A stretch of 64,000 nucleotides of DNA from Desulforhopalus sp. IMCC35007 (GCF_005116575.1 NZ_SWCN01000022.1:1-64000); one strand, 5' to 3'; positions 25,476 through 35,474 are shown, counted from the first letter of the stretch. Program-made: numbers and translations. The notes: generated from the letters alone by a model not told the origin.

Positions 25476-28043
25476 TCATTCTTCCTTTTTTTTCGTTGGT
25501 AAAAGAGGCAGCGAGCGACGTCTGACACCGTCATAACTATAGTAGCTGTTGGCTATTGCAGCGGGCGTCGGGATTGAGGCGATTTCCCCAACTCCTTTTG
25601 CCCCGAAAGGCCCCGAACTATCAGGGCATTCCACCCCTATTACTGTAATTTCCGGCATGTCTTTTGCCTTGGGAAGCCCAAGTTTGGCCATCCGGTCGGA
25701 GGTGAGCTTGCCGTCTTTTACTGGAAAATTTTCACTCAGCGCATAGCCCATTCCCATGACGACGCCGCCTTCGATCTGCCCTTCAAAAAGCGTCGGGTTG
25801 ATGATCTTGCCTCCATCGTGGGCGGCATGGACGCTTTGCAGTTTGCCGTCCTCATCGAGGATAGCCAGGTGAACCGCATAGCCATAGGAAAAATGGCTGA
25901 TTATATTACCTACAACCTCATGGCTGGTGGTCCAGTCTACCGTGTAGGTTGCGAAATATTCTTTACCTACAAGCTCAGCCAGGCTGTTATCTGCCAAATC
26001 ATTTTTAAGTTTTTCAGCCGCGAGAATCGTTGAATTTCCTAAAAGAACGGTTCCTCGACTGGCGGTAGTCGCCCCTCCCCTTGCCCCCCCGCTGGTGGCC
26101 GATTTGACTTCAATTGCAACACTGTCATCCAGGCCGCACACCTCGCCGAGTACCTGCCTTGCAACCGTATCTATCCCTTGGCCCATCTCACTCCAGCCAT
26201 GATAGAGTTCTATTTTATCGGGAGCGACAATTTTTAATTTTGTGTCGCTGATTTCCTCTATCCCGTTGCCGATTCCACAGTTCTTTATGGCACAGGCTAG
26301 TCCCGCATATTTTGCACCTTTGAATGCATCTTTGACTGATTCAAGGCATTCGCGCAGGCCTACACCATCTTTAAGAACATGGCCGGTAGTCGTCATACGT
26401 CCGACGTCCAGCGCATTATCATATCGGAACTGGTATTTATCAAAGCCGCCTTTGGTGCATAGCTCATCCACCATGGACTCCATGGCAAAATTGGATTGGC
26501 TGACTCCAAAACCTCGAAAGGCCCCGGCTACGGGATTATTGGTATAGTAGGCTTCTGAGATAACATCTACATTTGGAATATGGTAGGCAGCCCCTGCATG
26601 GGTGCCGGTTCTGCCGACAACTGCGGCGCCCATAGAGGCATAGGCTCCTGTATCCCCAATTATTCTGGCCTTGAGGCCGGTCAGCATACCTTTTTCATCA
26701 CAGGCGAGTGTATAATTCATCTTCATCCTGTGCCGTTTTGGATGCATGCGCAGAGATTCAGGGCGAGAAAGTCTTACCCGAACCGGTCGCTGCAGTACCA
26801 TTGCTGCAAGTGCTGCGTGGTGCTGGACTGTAAGATCTTCCTTGCCGCCAAAGGCTCCACCTGCAGACATCAGTACAATATCGACCTTCTCTTCCTCCAA
26901 TGCCAGGATAGAGGCGATCTGACCACGATCTTTATAGAGAGCCTGACTTTGTGAGTAGACGATCAGCCCCCCTTTACCGTCGGGTAAACTAATAGACGCT
27001 TCAGTCTCCAAAAATCCATGTTCAATAAAAGGGGTTTCAAACTGCCCTTCAACCACATAGGCTGATTTACTGAAAACATCCTCTATCGCCTTGCCGCGAC
27101 AGACAACAGTTTCTTTGAGAAGGTTTCCCCCTTCATGGATCAGAATTTTTGAATCCCTGGCTTCACTCATTTCGGTAAGTGGCTCAAGGACTTCATAATC
27201 TATCTTAATTTTTTCTACCGCAGCTCTGGCAATGGCTTCAGTTTCAGCAACAACACAGGCAAGGACATCTCCGATACACCTGGTGGTCTCACCTTCCAGC
27301 ACCATCATCGGCCAGTCTTTGACGGAAAGACCCTGAAATCGTTCTCCTGGTATGTCAGCTCCGGTAAAGACCCGGATAACTCCTTCAATTTTCTCTACCG
27401 CAGCCACATCGATTTTTTTGACAACGGCGCGGGGGTGCTCACTGAAACAAAGAGCACCATGGCACATATTATCAACCTTCATATCGGCCACATATGGACC
27501 GATTCCAAGAGCTTTCTCATAGGCCTCTACTTTTGGGTAGGAGTAGCCTATCCCGGTACGACTTTCCCACTCAACCTCCGAGTTTTCACGCAGGGCTTTA
27601 GCCGCAAGAAGAATACCGTCGATAATCTTGGAATAACCGGTACAGCGGCAGATGTTGACATTGAGTGCCTTTATGACGTCAGCGCGGCTTGGATCGGGGT
27701 TGTTTTCAAGGAGAATTTTTGCCCGTGCAAGAAAGCCCGGGGTACAGAAGCCACACTGTACCGCACCTTTTAAAACAAAGGCACGAGCCAGGGTACGACG
27801 AACATTTTCTGGAAACCCTTCGATGGTGATAACAGCTTTACCCGCTACCCGCGTCATCTTCGTGGCACAGGCCAAAGTCGGCTTACCACCCATTTCCACC
27901 AGACAGGCTCCACATGCAGCCTGCCCCGAACATCCGTCTTTAGCGGAGGTTATTCCTTGCTCATTTCTTAAGAAGTTGAGCAGGGATAGATTTTCGTCAC
28001 CGGAGTACGTTGTTTCTGTTCCGTTGAGTGTGAAAGTAATCAT
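25476..28043 (-). CDS. xdhD: Selenium-dependent xanthine dehydrogenase, fused [2Fe-2S]/molybdopterin subunit
   Basis: An 855-residue cytoplasmic protein. Residues 1-150 hold two [2Fe-2S] domains: Cys38, 44, 47, 59 (plant type) and Cys97, 100, 132, 134. The rest is the molybdopterin domain, with GGAFGGKE, AYRGFG-like GAFRGFGVSQSNFAME and the final GAKGVGEIAS where the active-site Glu lies. No FAD domain is present. Length and order fit the selenium-dependent XDH family, which uses a labile Se ligand rather than selenocysteine. AGGTTAAT precedes the ATG. Oxidation of hypoxanthine and xanthine, or urate reduction, is likely. Confidence 0.9.
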   Translation of the reverse strand: MITFTLNGTETTYSGDENLSLLNFLRNEQGITSAKDGCSGQAACGACLVEMGGKPTLACATKMTRVAGKAVITIEGFPENVRRTLARAFVLKGAVQCGFCTPGFLARAKILLENNPDPSRADVIKALNVNICRCTGYSKIIDGILLAAKALRENSEVEWESRTGIGYSYPKVEAYEKALGIGPYVADMKVDNMCHGALCFSEHPRAVVKKIDVAAVEKIEGVIRVFTGADIPGERFQGLSVKDWPMMVLEGETTRCIGDVLACVVAETEAIARAAVEKIKIDYEVLEPLTEMSEARDSKILIHEGGNLLKETVVCRGKAIEDVFSKSAYVVEGQFETPFIEHGFLETEASISLPDGKGGLIVYSQSQALYKDRGQIASILALEEEKVDIVLMSAGGAFGGKEDLTVQHHAALAAMVLQRPVRVRLSRPESLRMHPKRHRMKMNYTLACDEKGMLTGLKARIIGDTGAYASMGAAVVGRTGTHAGAAYHIPNVDVISEAYYTNNPVAGAFRGFGVSQSNFAMESMVDELCTKGGFDKYQFRYDNALDVGRMTTTGHVLKDGVGLRECLESVKDAFKGAKYAGLACAIKNCGIGNGIEEISDTKLKIVAPDKIELYHGWSEMGQGIDTVARQVLGEVCGLDDSVAIEVKSATSGGARGGATTASRGTVLLGNSTILAAEKLKNDLADNSLAELVGKEYFATYTVDWTTSHEVVGNIISHFSYGYAVHLAILDEDGKLQSVHAAHDGGKIINPTLFEGQIEGGVVMGMGYALSENFPVKDGKLTSDRMAKLGLPKAKDMPEITVIGVECPDSSGPFGAKGVGEIASIPTPAAIANSYYSYDGVRRRSLPLLPTKKKEE

Positions 28044-28089
28044 ATTAACCTCCGATCATCTTTAAAATGTTATGGCGTAGCCTGATACC

Positions 28090-28106
28090 TGCGCCAGGCC
28101 TGCGCA
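28090..28106. repeat. Short GC-rich palindrome between ridA and xdhD
   Basis: TGCGCCAGGCCTGCGCA is palindromic apart from one base and lies 18 bases after the ridA stop on the minus strand. It may fold weakly in the intercistronic RNA. Confidence 0.3.
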
Positions 28107-28123
28107 GCATTCATTTCATTTTT

Positions 28124-28504
28124 TTATTGAGCAATTGCAATAGCTTCAACTTCGACCAGTACACCTTTTGGTAATTTATCTACGGCAACGCAGGATCTCG
28201 CTGGAGCTTTATCGGTGAAGTACTTCGCATACACTGCATTAAAGGCAGCGAAATCAGCCATGTTGTCGAGAAAACACGTGGTCTTGACCACGCTGTCAAC
28301 AGATGCACCACCCGCCTTTAATACCGCCACGAGATTATCCATGACTCGTGTCGTCTGAACGGTGATATCACCATCCACTACCTCACCTGAAACCGGATCA
28401 AGTGGAATCTGACCGGATGTGAAAAGCATGTTGCCATGCTTAACTGCCTGACTGTATGGCCCAATCGCTGCTGGAGACTCTGTGGTATTAATTATCTCTT
28501 TCAT
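28124..28504 (-). CDS. ridA: RidA family 2-iminopropanoate/enamine deaminase
   Basis: 126 residues, the normal size for a RidA trimer subunit. AIGPYSQAVKHGN, FTSGQIPLDP and ARSCVAVDKLPKG are family marks; the Arg of ARSC binds the imine carboxylate. RidA hydrolyses reactive enamine/imine intermediates released by PLP lyases, such as 2-aminoacrylate from diaminopropionate by YgeX. Placement between ygeW and xdhD fits that protective task. AAAGGAGC precedes ATG 28504. Confidence 0.9.
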   Translation of the reverse strand: MKEIINTTESPAAIGPYSQAVKHGNMLFTSGQIPLDPVSGEVVDGDITVQTTRVMDNLVAVLKAGGASVDSVVKTTCFLDNMADFAAFNAVYAKYFTDKAPARSCVAVDKLPKGVLVEVEAIAIAQ

Positions 28505-28599
28505 TGTTATGTCGCTCCTTTACTACAAAATACAAAGATAAATTCGAAGTTCGCTGATGGCTCTGGAAAAAGTTTGATAGACGAGGCGTAGTATTTTTT

Positions 28600-28639
28600 G
28601 AAGCTTCGCGACTCTACACATAGTGTGTCGCGAAGCTTC
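28600..28639. repeat. Long perfect intergenic palindrome
   Basis: Arms GAAGCTTCGCGAC (28600-28612) and GTCGCGAAGCTTC (28627-28639) match over 13 bases, with a 14-base loop that itself contains ACAC...GTGT. It lies in the 180-base gap between ygeW and ridA. A T6 run sits on the plus-strand 5' side, so on the minus strand no U-run follows: more like a REP-type or RNA-stabilising hairpin inside an operon than a terminator. Confidence 0.6.
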
Positions 28640-28686
28640 AATAACCTTGCAACAAAGTAAATCAGACTTTTTTCGGGTCCATCAAT

Positions 28687-29883
28687 TTATCGGATTCTGG
28701 CCTCACCTTTAGCTAGCATTGCATTCAATGTATCCGCAGGACATTTAGCCTTGGCCAGCATCATCATAGCTGCGATAATATAAGGCTTATAGCTCGCTTC
28801 CATATACATTGGTTTGCGGTATCTATCGAAAACACTGGCAGCTACCTCGCCTTCTGTGCAGCTTACACCACTGATGTCTGCTGGCAGACAATGCATATAA
28901 AGGGCTTCCCCCTCATGGGTCGTTGACATCAGTGACTCAGTGCATTCCCAGTTCTTATGCTCAGCATTTTGCTTAAGCAATTCTTTCTCCAGATCCTTAA
29001 TACCTTCCTGATCGCCCGCACCATAAAGGTCGGTACGTTTTTCCATAGCTGAGAATGGGGCCCAGCTCTTAGGATAAACAATATGTGCGCCATCGAAAGC
29101 TTCTTCCATGGAGTTACTTTTGGTAAACGAACCACCACATTTTGCTGCGTTTTTAGTAGCAATCGCCTCGACTTCAGGCATAACCTCGTAACCTTCAGGA
29201 TGAGCGAGAGAGACTTCCATTCCAAAGCGCGTCATGAGGCCGATTATACCCTGGGGTACTGAGAGCGGCTTGCCATAAGATGGGCTGTAGGCCCAGGTCA
29301 TAGCGAGCTTCTTGCCTTTAAGATTTTCTACACCACCGAAATGGTTGATCAGGTGGAGCATATCTGCCATCGACTGGGTTGGGTGATCAATATCACACTG
29401 AAGGTTAACCAGAGTTGGACGCTGCTCAAGTATACCTTCCTGATAACCTTGTTGTACGGCTTCTGACACCTCACGCATGTAGGCGTTCCCTTTGCCAATG
29501 TACATATCATCGCGGATACCAATCACATCGGCCATAAAAGAAACCATGTTTGCGGTTTCGCGTACGGTCTCACCATGTGCTACCTGGGACTTTCCTTCAT
29601 CGAGATCCTGCATCGTTAGTCCAAGTGCGTTACAGGCACTGGCGTAGCTAAAACGTGTTCTGGTGGACTGATCGCGGAACAGGGAAATACCTAACCCTGA
29701 GTCAAACATTTTGGTGGAAATGTTTCTCTGACGCATACCGCGAAGGATATCGGCGACCAGAAAGGTGGCCATAACTTCCTGGTCGCTTTTCTCCCAAGTA
29801 AGAAGAAAGTCGTTCATGTACATGTCTTTATAGTTGAGCTGGGCCAGTTTTTTTATAAGACCTTTGATTCTAGCGTTATCCAT
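28687..29883 (-). CDS. ygeW: Knotted carbamoyltransferase YgeW
   Basis: 398 residues (E. coli YgeW 396). Carbamoyl-phosphate loop DQSTRTRFSYAS is near residue 92, QCDIDHPTQSMAD near 185 and the HCLPADISG block near 332; the last replaces the HCLP-Ala of ornithine transcarbamoylase. Its partner substrate is not established; in purine-degrading clusters it is thought to split a carbamoylated intermediate by phosphorolysis to carbamoyl phosphate. The carbamate kinase gene lies directly upstream, so ATP can be recovered. GGAGACAC precedes ATG 29883. Confidence 0.95.
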   Translation of the reverse strand: MDNARIKGLIKKLAQLNYKDMYMNDFLLTWEKSDQEVMATFLVADILRGMRQRNISTKMFDSGLGISLFRDQSTRTRFSYASACNALGLTMQDLDEGKSQVAHGETVRETANMVSFMADVIGIRDDMYIGKGNAYMREVSEAVQQGYQEGILEQRPTLVNLQCDIDHPTQSMADMLHLINHFGGVENLKGKKLAMTWAYSPSYGKPLSVPQGIIGLMTRFGMEVSLAHPEGYEVMPEVEAIATKNAAKCGGSFTKSNSMEEAFDGAHIVYPKSWAPFSAMEKRTDLYGAGDQEGIKDLEKELLKQNAEHKNWECTESLMSTTHEGEALYMHCLPADISGVSCTEGEVAASVFDRYRKPMYMEASYKPYIIAAMMMLAKAKCPADTLNAMLAKGEARIR

Positions 29884-29957
29884 AGTGGTGTCTCCTGAAA
29901 TATTTTTTCGGGTTAATTTTTTTTAAATCATTTTTTTTCTTTTAAAAAAGTGTCTCA

Positions 29958-30911
29958 TCACCCAGGTACAATATGAGTACCCTTGCCGCTTCGCACTGCA
30001 TCGTTGATAAATTCAGGTGCTGTGATAATGACTTCTTTGCCGCCATTTTTCAGAAATTCCAGGGCTGCCTCAATTTTGGGCAACATGGAACCAGGGGCAA
30101 AATGGTTTTCACCAATATATTTTTCAGCCTGACTTACCGTCATGGTACCAATAAGCTCTTGATTGGGCTTGCCATAATTCAAGGCAACCTGTTCAACCGC
30201 TGTCGATATAATGAGCAGATCGGCGCCCAGTTGACCCGCGAGTAAGCTCGAAACAAGATCCTTGTCAATTACGGCATCTACTCCATCAAGATCACGACCG
30301 TGTTTAACAACAGGAATTCCACCGCCACCTGCCGCAACGACGTGATAGCCCTGGCTGAGAAGCGATTCGATGACAGGTTTTTCAACAACCTCGATAGGTG
30401 CAGGAGAAGGTACGACGCGTCGATATCCTCTGCCTGCATCCTCCACCAGGCTCCAGCTGGGATATTCTTTTTTGATGGCATCAATCTGAGAAGCGTCAAA
30501 GAATTCTCCTACAGGCTTGGCGGGTGTCTTAAAGGCAGGATCATTTTCATCAACGACAACCTGAGTAACCACGGTAACACACTGGCCGGCAAGGTTTCTT
30601 GCTGCCAGTTCGTTGTTGGTCGCCTGTTGAATCTGGTAACCTATGGAGCCTTGGGTGTCTGCTACGGCATTGACCAGAGGTACAAGATGGAGGCCGGTGG
30701 CCCGACGGGCCACTTCAGATCTCCGCAGGATGAATCCTACCTGGGGTCCATTTCCATGGGAAATAATAACCTGGTAGCCCTGACCGATAAGATCGACCAC
30801 ATGGGTTACTGTCGCACGGATCGCATCATGCTGATCTTCAACCTTTTGAAGATCTTTACTTTTGATTAGCGAGTTTCCGCCAATAGCAACAAAAGCTAAC
30901 TTTTTTTTCAT
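29958..30911 (-). CDS. yqeA: Carbamate kinase
   Basis: 317-residue cytoplasmic kinase. FVAIGGNSLI at the start, ISHGNGPQVG near residue 52, GGGGIPVV near 208 and the C-terminal GTHIVPG are family blocks. It turns carbamoyl phosphate plus ADP into ATP, CO2 and ammonia. ATG 30911 is chosen because AGAGG lies 9 bases upstream; the frame also opens 18 bases earlier. With YgeW it makes the energy-yielding end of the pathway. Equivalent to E. coli YqeA; sequence alone does not separate it from ArcC. Confidence 0.9.
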   Translation of the reverse strand: MKKKLAFVAIGGNSLIKSKDLQKVEDQHDAIRATVTHVVDLIGQGYQVIISHGNGPQVGFILRRSEVARRATGLHLVPLVNAVADTQGSIGYQIQQATNNELAARNLAGQCVTVVTQVVVDENDPAFKTPAKPVGEFFDASQIDAIKKEYPSWSLVEDAGRGYRRVVPSPAPIEVVEKPVIESLLSQGYHVVAAGGGGIPVVKHGRDLDGVDAVIDKDLVSSLLAGQLGADLLIISTAVEQVALNYGKPNQELIGTMTVSQAEKYIGENHFAPGSMLPKIEAALEFLKNGGKEVIITAPEFINDAVRSGKGTHIVPG

Positions 30912-31008
30912 AACACTGTACCTCTGCATGCATCGCTTAAAGCTTGTTGTCCTGCAGCGATGCTTTTCAGGTGTTTTTTGTTAAAGATTATGGTCGAGCA
31001 GAACTCGA

Positions 31009-32220
31009 TTATCCTTTGTTGCCGACGTAGATGAGCGGCAGGGCAGCGTAAAAGGCTGCACACTCTACCAGGTCAGCTTTCCAGGTCTTCTCGTTTGGTG
31101 CATGGGCTTGAGCCTCTTTACCGGGGCCAAAACCTACGCAGGGAATACCGCACATTCCCATGATGGAGACTCCGTTGGTGGAAAACGTCCACTTATCAAC
31201 ACGGGGCTCCTTGCCAAAAAGAGATTTATAGGTGTCTACGGTTGCCTTGGTTACTTCATGGTCTTCTGGCAGTACCCACGATGGGAAATAGCACTCGGTG
31301 GGATAGACCAGTCCAGTGTAGGCAGGCCTGTCATAATTATACATGGAGACTTTAGCGCCAGCAGCTTTTACAGCGGGAAGGTCTTCAATCTGCTTGATGG
31401 CATAGGGGCCATCTTCACCGGCGGTAAGTCTTCTGTCAATTGAGATGGCACAACTATCAGCCACAGCACAACGACTGGGAGAGGTGAAAAATATTTCACT
31501 TACGGTAAGAGATCCTTTACCAAGAAAATCATCGGTGATCAGTCTCCCGTGAAGTTCTTCCAGTTCCCCTAGAATCTTACCCATCTTAAAAATGGCGTTG
31601 TCACCACGCTCAGGAGCGGAACCGTGGGCGCTGACTCCAGCGACGTCTACTCTGATTTCCATTCTGCCACGCTGTCCGCGATAGATACCACCATCGGTCG
31701 GCTCTGTAGACACAACAAATTCAGGTTTAAGACCAAATTCCTTGATGATGTACTGCCAGCACAAGCCGTCACAATCTTCTTCCTGGACTGAGCCGACCAC
31801 GACCAGAGTGTATTCTCCTGTAAGGTCCAGATCTTTTATGATTTTACCTGCATACACCATGGAAGCCATACCACCTTCCTGGTCGCTGGTACCACGACCA
31901 CCGATTGTCTCCTCGTCTTCATAACCTTCGTACGGGTCAAACGTCCAGTTAGCCATGTTGCCGACGCCGACGGTGTCGATGTGTGCATCCATTGCGATAA
32001 CATGTTTTCCGCTGCCAATCGAACCCAGGACATTGCCCATAGGATCAATTTCGACCTTATCAAAGCCTACCTTTTTCATTTCCTCTGCGATCCTGGCAAC
32101 AACTTTTTCTTCATCACAGCTTTCGCTGGGAATACGTACCATATCCCGCAGAAAAGCGGTCATCTGGGGCTTATACTTTTCTGCAAGTGCATTGATTTTA
32201 TCGAAATCTAATTTGGACAT
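31009..32220 (-). CDS. ygeY: M20-family hydrolase YgeY
   Basis: 403 residues, equal to E. coli YgeY. Dinuclear-zinc M20 peptidase fold: DAHIDTVG (His and Asp), TSDQEGG (bridging Asp), VQEEDCDG (catalytic and metal Glu) and a final GFGPG / AHAPNE block with the last His. The family is called selenium metabolism hydrolase; it probably removes an acyl or carbamoyl group from an amino-acid-like intermediate. The ATG at 32220 has AGGAGGAAT upstream; the much longer frame to 32442 reads back into ygeX and is rejected. Confidence 0.9.
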   Translation of the reverse strand: MSKLDFDKINALAEKYKPQMTAFLRDMVRIPSESCDEEKVVARIAEEMKKVGFDKVEIDPMGNVLGSIGSGKHVIAMDAHIDTVGVGNMANWTFDPYEGYEDEETIGGRGTSDQEGGMASMVYAGKIIKDLDLTGEYTLVVVGSVQEEDCDGLCWQYIIKEFGLKPEFVVSTEPTDGGIYRGQRGRMEIRVDVAGVSAHGSAPERGDNAIFKMGKILGELEELHGRLITDDFLGKGSLTVSEIFFTSPSRCAVADSCAISIDRRLTAGEDGPYAIKQIEDLPAVKAAGAKVSMYNYDRPAYTGLVYPTECYFPSWVLPEDHEVTKATVDTYKSLFGKEPRVDKWTFSTNGVSIMGMCGIPCVGFGPGKEAQAHAPNEKTWKADLVECAAFYAALPLIYVGNKG

Positions 32221-32293
32221 TTTTATTCCTCCTGGAATTGAGATTTGAGCAAAAACTGACCGTTTACAGCTCGGTGGGTTTTTTTTGAATAGT

Positions 32294-33523
32294 TTATTTT
32301 TTAGGCGATATTGCTGGGTATTTCCCGTGCCATAGGATTTCTCGATAATTAACAGGATCAGTGGCTCCCTCAGTGTTAAATAACAATATCTTTGAGTTAG
32401 CTCCGATTTTGAGATTTTCCTTGATCTCGGCAAAATCATCATTGGTGGTTAAAAGCTCAAGTAGCCCGATACCAACAGAGCCAGACTCTCCGGCCTCTAT
32501 AGCTTTGTCACCACAAATAGGGTTAGCGAGGATACGTATGCCATTGGCAGCTACATAATTATCACAACGTACATAGCAGCTAGGACGATCCCTTAAAATC
32601 GGCCAGCCAAAGGTGTTGACCTCCCCACAGGCAAGTCCTGCCATAATAGTTTCAAGGTCACCAGTCACTGCGTGGGGTTTACCGTCTCCGGCTGCAGCTG
32701 AGGCAAATACGCAGGCTGAATTATTCGGCTCCATAATGATAAAGAGAGGTGGGTTCTCACGGTATTTATTAGATATACAAGCGACTACGGCTGCTGCCAG
32801 GGCACCGACTCCCGCCTGCACAAACACATGGGTGGCTTCCACCTTTTTTTCTATCATCTGTTCCAGGGCTTCTTTGCACATGGTCATATAGCCCTGCATG
32901 ATCCAGAGAGGGATCTCTTCGTAACCTTCCCAGGCGGTATCTTGAATCATATGCCAGCCGTGTTTGGTGGCCATATCGTTGGCCAAACGGACGGCATCAT
33001 CATAGTTCAGGTCTGTTACCTCGACAGTGGCTCCGTGGCTCCGAATATTATCAATACGGGACGGAACTGTGCCTTTTGGCATATAGATTACGGCTTTTAT
33101 TCCAAGTTGCTCGGCAGCCCAAGCGATGCCACGGCCGTGGTTACCGTCTGTGGCGGTCGTGAGAGTCATATCTTTGATACGTTCGCGAACTTCATCGCTT
33201 ACCAGGTAATTGTAATCCGTGTCTTCCAGGCGTATCCCCAGTTCCTTGCAAATCAGTCTGGCAACCGCGTAGCTGCCCCCCAGGACTTTGAAAGCTCTAA
33301 GACCAAACCTGGTTGATTCGTCCTTTATAAATATCTCGTCGACACCCCAATACTGAGCGAGTTCTTTCAGTGCAACAAGTTCTGTAGGACGGTATCCTGG
33401 AAGCTGTTTATGAAATTCGAACACTCTGCCGGCAACTTCTTCGGTAAAATTTTTTGGGATGATCTTCGTTGTTGGGGTCTGGAAAAAGGCCTGGAAATTA
33501 TAATATGGAATTTCTTTTATCAT
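32294..33523 (-). CDS. ygeX: 2,3-Diaminopropionate ammonia-lyase YgeX
   Basis: 409-residue PLP enzyme of fold type II that splits 2,3-diaminopropionate into pyruvate and two ammonia. The Schiff-base Lys is in [28 protein letters not shown] and [11 protein letters not shown] are the substrate and phosphate loops. [19 protein letters not shown] is typical of diaminopropionate lyases. It overlaps a small upstream frame by 4 bases (ATGA) and is followed after 73 bases by ygeY. Confidence 0.95.
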   Translation of the reverse strand: MIKEIPYYNFQAFFQTPTTKIIPKNFTEEVAGRVFEFHKQLPGYRPTELVALKELAQYWGVDEIFIKDESTRFGLRAFKVLGGSYAVARLICKELGIRLEDTDYNYLVSDEVRERIKDMTLTTATDGNHGRGIAWAAEQLGIKAVIYMPKGTVPSRIDNIRSHGATVEVTDLNYDDAVRLANDMATKHGWHMIQDTAWEGYEEIPLWIMQGYMTMCKEALEQMIEKKVEATHVFVQAGVGALAAAVVACISNKYRENPPLFIIMEPNNSACVFASAAAGDGKPHAVTGDLETIMAGLACGEVNTFGWPILRDRPSCYVRCDNYVAANGIRILANPICGDKAIEAGESGSVGIGLLELLTTNDDFAEIKENLKIGANSKILLFNTEGATDPVNYREILWHGKYPAISPKK

Positions 33524-33732
33524 TGGGAGACCTCGTGATTGATACCTTGGAAAATAACGGAGGTATTTGGGGTTGCTGAAGCGGTATCGACTGGTTTCAG
33601 CGGAATGAATTCAGAGAAAAGGCTGGAATTTGAAGAAAAACAGGAAGTAGTAAAGAGATAGCCAGATAAACCACATGCTGAGCAGGTAAAAAAAATGACA
33701 TCAGGCGTCAAATTTTGATTCCATATGATCAT
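33520..33732 (-). CDS. Small ORF translationally coupled to ygeX
   Basis: Possible 70-residue protein starting at ATG 33732, 9 bases after a clear AGAGGAGG. It has a hydrophobic middle with CSACG and a second Cys eight residues on, then a Ser/Pro-rich tail. Its TGA overlaps the ygeX ATG. I recognise no family. It may be a leader peptide that tunes ygeX translation, or a real small membrane protein. Confidence 0.4.
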   Translation of the reverse strand: MIIWNQNLTPDVIFFTCSACGLSGYLFTTSCFSSNSSLFSEFIPLKPVDTASATPNTSVIFQGINHEVSQ

Positions 33733-33774
33733 CTTAGTAATGCCTCCTCTACTAACAGTTAGTATGTGAGACAC

Positions 33775-34102
33775 ACTTTGCCATACAATTAATTGTGCGT
33801 CAACTAAAAATTTGTTACTTTGTTTAAAATAAATATTTCCGGAAATTCTGTGAGTAACAGTTTTCTCCAGACAAAGGACAAAGACCTGCTACGTACACTT
33901 TTTTGAAAAAGGTACCGGTGGAAACTCCACTGTATTCTCTTCTTTACCGGTAGGGGGTTCCTTAGGGAAATGGATGAGAGTGAAAATTACTTTTTGTACA
34001 AATCGATCGACGCCAAAGAACTTATTTCTATTAGGTAACTGCCGGAATCCGTGATAGAAGTGAACGGATTCTCGGCTTATTTTAAAACTTGCCTGGGCTT
34101 GC
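33775..34102. other. Regulatory gap between xdhABC end and the ygeX operon start
   Basis: About 330 bases without a gene. On the minus strand near 33810, TTGACG stands about 45 bases before the mRNA-side ribosome site of the small ORF and could be a -35 element; no good -10 partner is visible. The only clear structure is the stem-loop at 34041-34076. Confidence 0.35.
34041..34076 (-). terminator. Stem-loop after xdhC
   Basis: GCCGGAATCCGT and ACGGATTCTCGGC pair over 12 bases with one bulge; loop 11 bases. It follows the xdhC stop by 27 bases on the minus strand. Terminator-like position, no U-run. Confidence 0.5.
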
Positions 34103-34582
34103 CTATTTACCTTTTTCGTATGGCTTCATGCACTGTTCCACCGCCCGGATAATGCTTTCATAACCGGTGCAACGACAGATATGTCCCGCATGTTCTTTAC
34201 GAATCTGATCGCGGGTTACTTTTTCTCCTCTATGCTTTTCAACAAACTCAGTGGAGGACATCACAAGGCCAGGCGTACAGAAACCGCATTGGACACTACC
34301 ATTATCAAGGTAGGCCTGCTGAACCTCTGAGAGTGTGCCACCTTTTGATTCCCCTTCAGAGGTGCGAATGTTGCATCCATCAGCCCAGATAGCAAGATAA
34401 AGACAGGAGTCTACAGCTATACCATCGAGCAATACTGCACACGCCCCGCATTCACCGACCCCACAACCCTCTTTAACGCTGGTAAAACCATTTGTTCTTA
34501 ACACCTCGGAAAGGGACATGCGGACATCAATCTGCCAGCTCACAGGTTTAGAATTAACTGTACAGGAAATAGTTCTGATCAT
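34103..34582 (-). CDS. xdhC: Xanthine dehydrogenase [2Fe-2S] subunit
   Basis: 159 residues, the same length as E. coli XdhC. Plant-type cluster Cys40, 45, 48 and 60 and a second domain with QCGFCTPG and HICRCTGY. It moves electrons from the molybdenum centre in XdhA to the FAD in XdhB. Third gene of xdhABC; GGAG lies before ATG 34582 and xdhB ends 7 bases upstream. Confidence 0.95.
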   Translation of the reverse strand: MIRTISCTVNSKPVSWQIDVRMSLSEVLRTNGFTSVKEGCGVGECGACAVLLDGIAVDSCLYLAIWADGCNIRTSEGESKGGTLSEVQQAYLDNGSVQCGFCTPGLVMSSTEFVEKHRGEKVTRDQIRKEHAGHICRCTGYESIIRAVEQCMKPYEKGK

Positions 34583-34589
34583 GATTTAG

Positions 34590-35474
34590 TTACTCCATTT
34601 CAGTATTTCTTATATTTCTTTTTATGGCTTCCCGAAGAACACGTTCTGCAAGAGTTTTGATAATCTGCTCACGAAAATCCTTGGCCGCACGCCAGGAGTC
34701 ACGGGGCCTGAGGTCACCTAACACAGAATTCTTCACTATATCAATCAACTCTTCATCCGCTTGCATACCAATTGTTTTTTCTTCAGTCCGCCAGCACCTG
34801 AGCGGAGTGGGACCGGCCACAACAAATCCCAGGCGCAAACCCGCTATCTTGCCGTCTACAACCTTACAGGCAGCCCCACAGCCGATGGTGGCAATGTCCA
34901 TAGCACCGCGCATGGCGTATTTATAATAATGAGCTGACCAACCCCTGTAATCATCTGCGGCAACGCGAAGACAGGTCATAATTTCGCCAGCCTTGCGATC
35001 AACCTGGCCCGGCCCCTGGTAAAAATCGTACAGCGGCAACCGTCGAATTCCATCAGGCCCTTTGAGTTCAACCGTGGCATTGAGCACCAGCAGTGGGGAG
35101 GCTGAATCTCCACTAGGAGCGCCATTACAGATATTGCCACCTACGGTAGCAACGTTTCGCACCTGTGGGCCGCCGATAGAAGAACCACCCTCATTGAGAA
35201 CCGGTATATTCTCGCATACTACCGGGCTATGGGCCAGTCCGGTAAAGGTCATCCCGGAACCAATGACAATAGTCCCATCGCTCTCCATGGTCACTTTTTT
35301 CAATTCGGCCACATCATGGATATCCACCAGATGTCTGTAATTTTTATTGTGACCATGCAAACGTACCAGAACATCGGTACCGCCGGCCAGGGGGATTGCT
35401 TCAGGATTCTGAGATAGCAGCGCAATAGCTTCATCGACGCTTTTTGCTTTATGATAGCTGTTAAAATCAAACAT
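34590..35474 (-). CDS. xdhB: Xanthine dehydrogenase FAD-binding subunit
   Basis: 294 residues. PLAGGTDVLVRLHG near residue 35 and the block GPQVRNVATVGGNICNGAPSGDSASPLL are the FAD-binding loops of this family. Start ATG 35474 (MFDFNSYHKA, like E. coli XdhB) is preceded by AAAGGTG; the longer frame needs GTG. The NAD-facing subunit of XdhABC; it may also serve XdhD, which has no FAD partner in the window. Confidence 0.95.
   Translation of the reverse strand: MFDFNSYHKAKSVDEAIALLSQNPEAIPLAGGTDVLVRLHGHNKNYRHLVDIHDVAELKKVTMESDGTIVIGSGMTFTGLAHSPVVCENIPVLNEGGSSIGGPQVRNVATVGGNICNGAPSGDSASPLLVLNATVELKGPDGIRRLPLYDFYQGPGQVDRKAGEIMTCLRVAADDYRGWSAHYYKYAMRGAMDIATIGCGAACKVVDGKIAGLRLGFVVAGPTPLRCWRTEEKTIGMQADEELIDIVKNSVLGDLRPRDSWRAAKDFREQIIKTLAERVLREAIKRNIRNTEME

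Noticed and set aside
33840-34040. Riboswitch for purines upstream of ygeX
   Set aside because: No purine-riboswitch core sequence or three-helix layout could be recognised.
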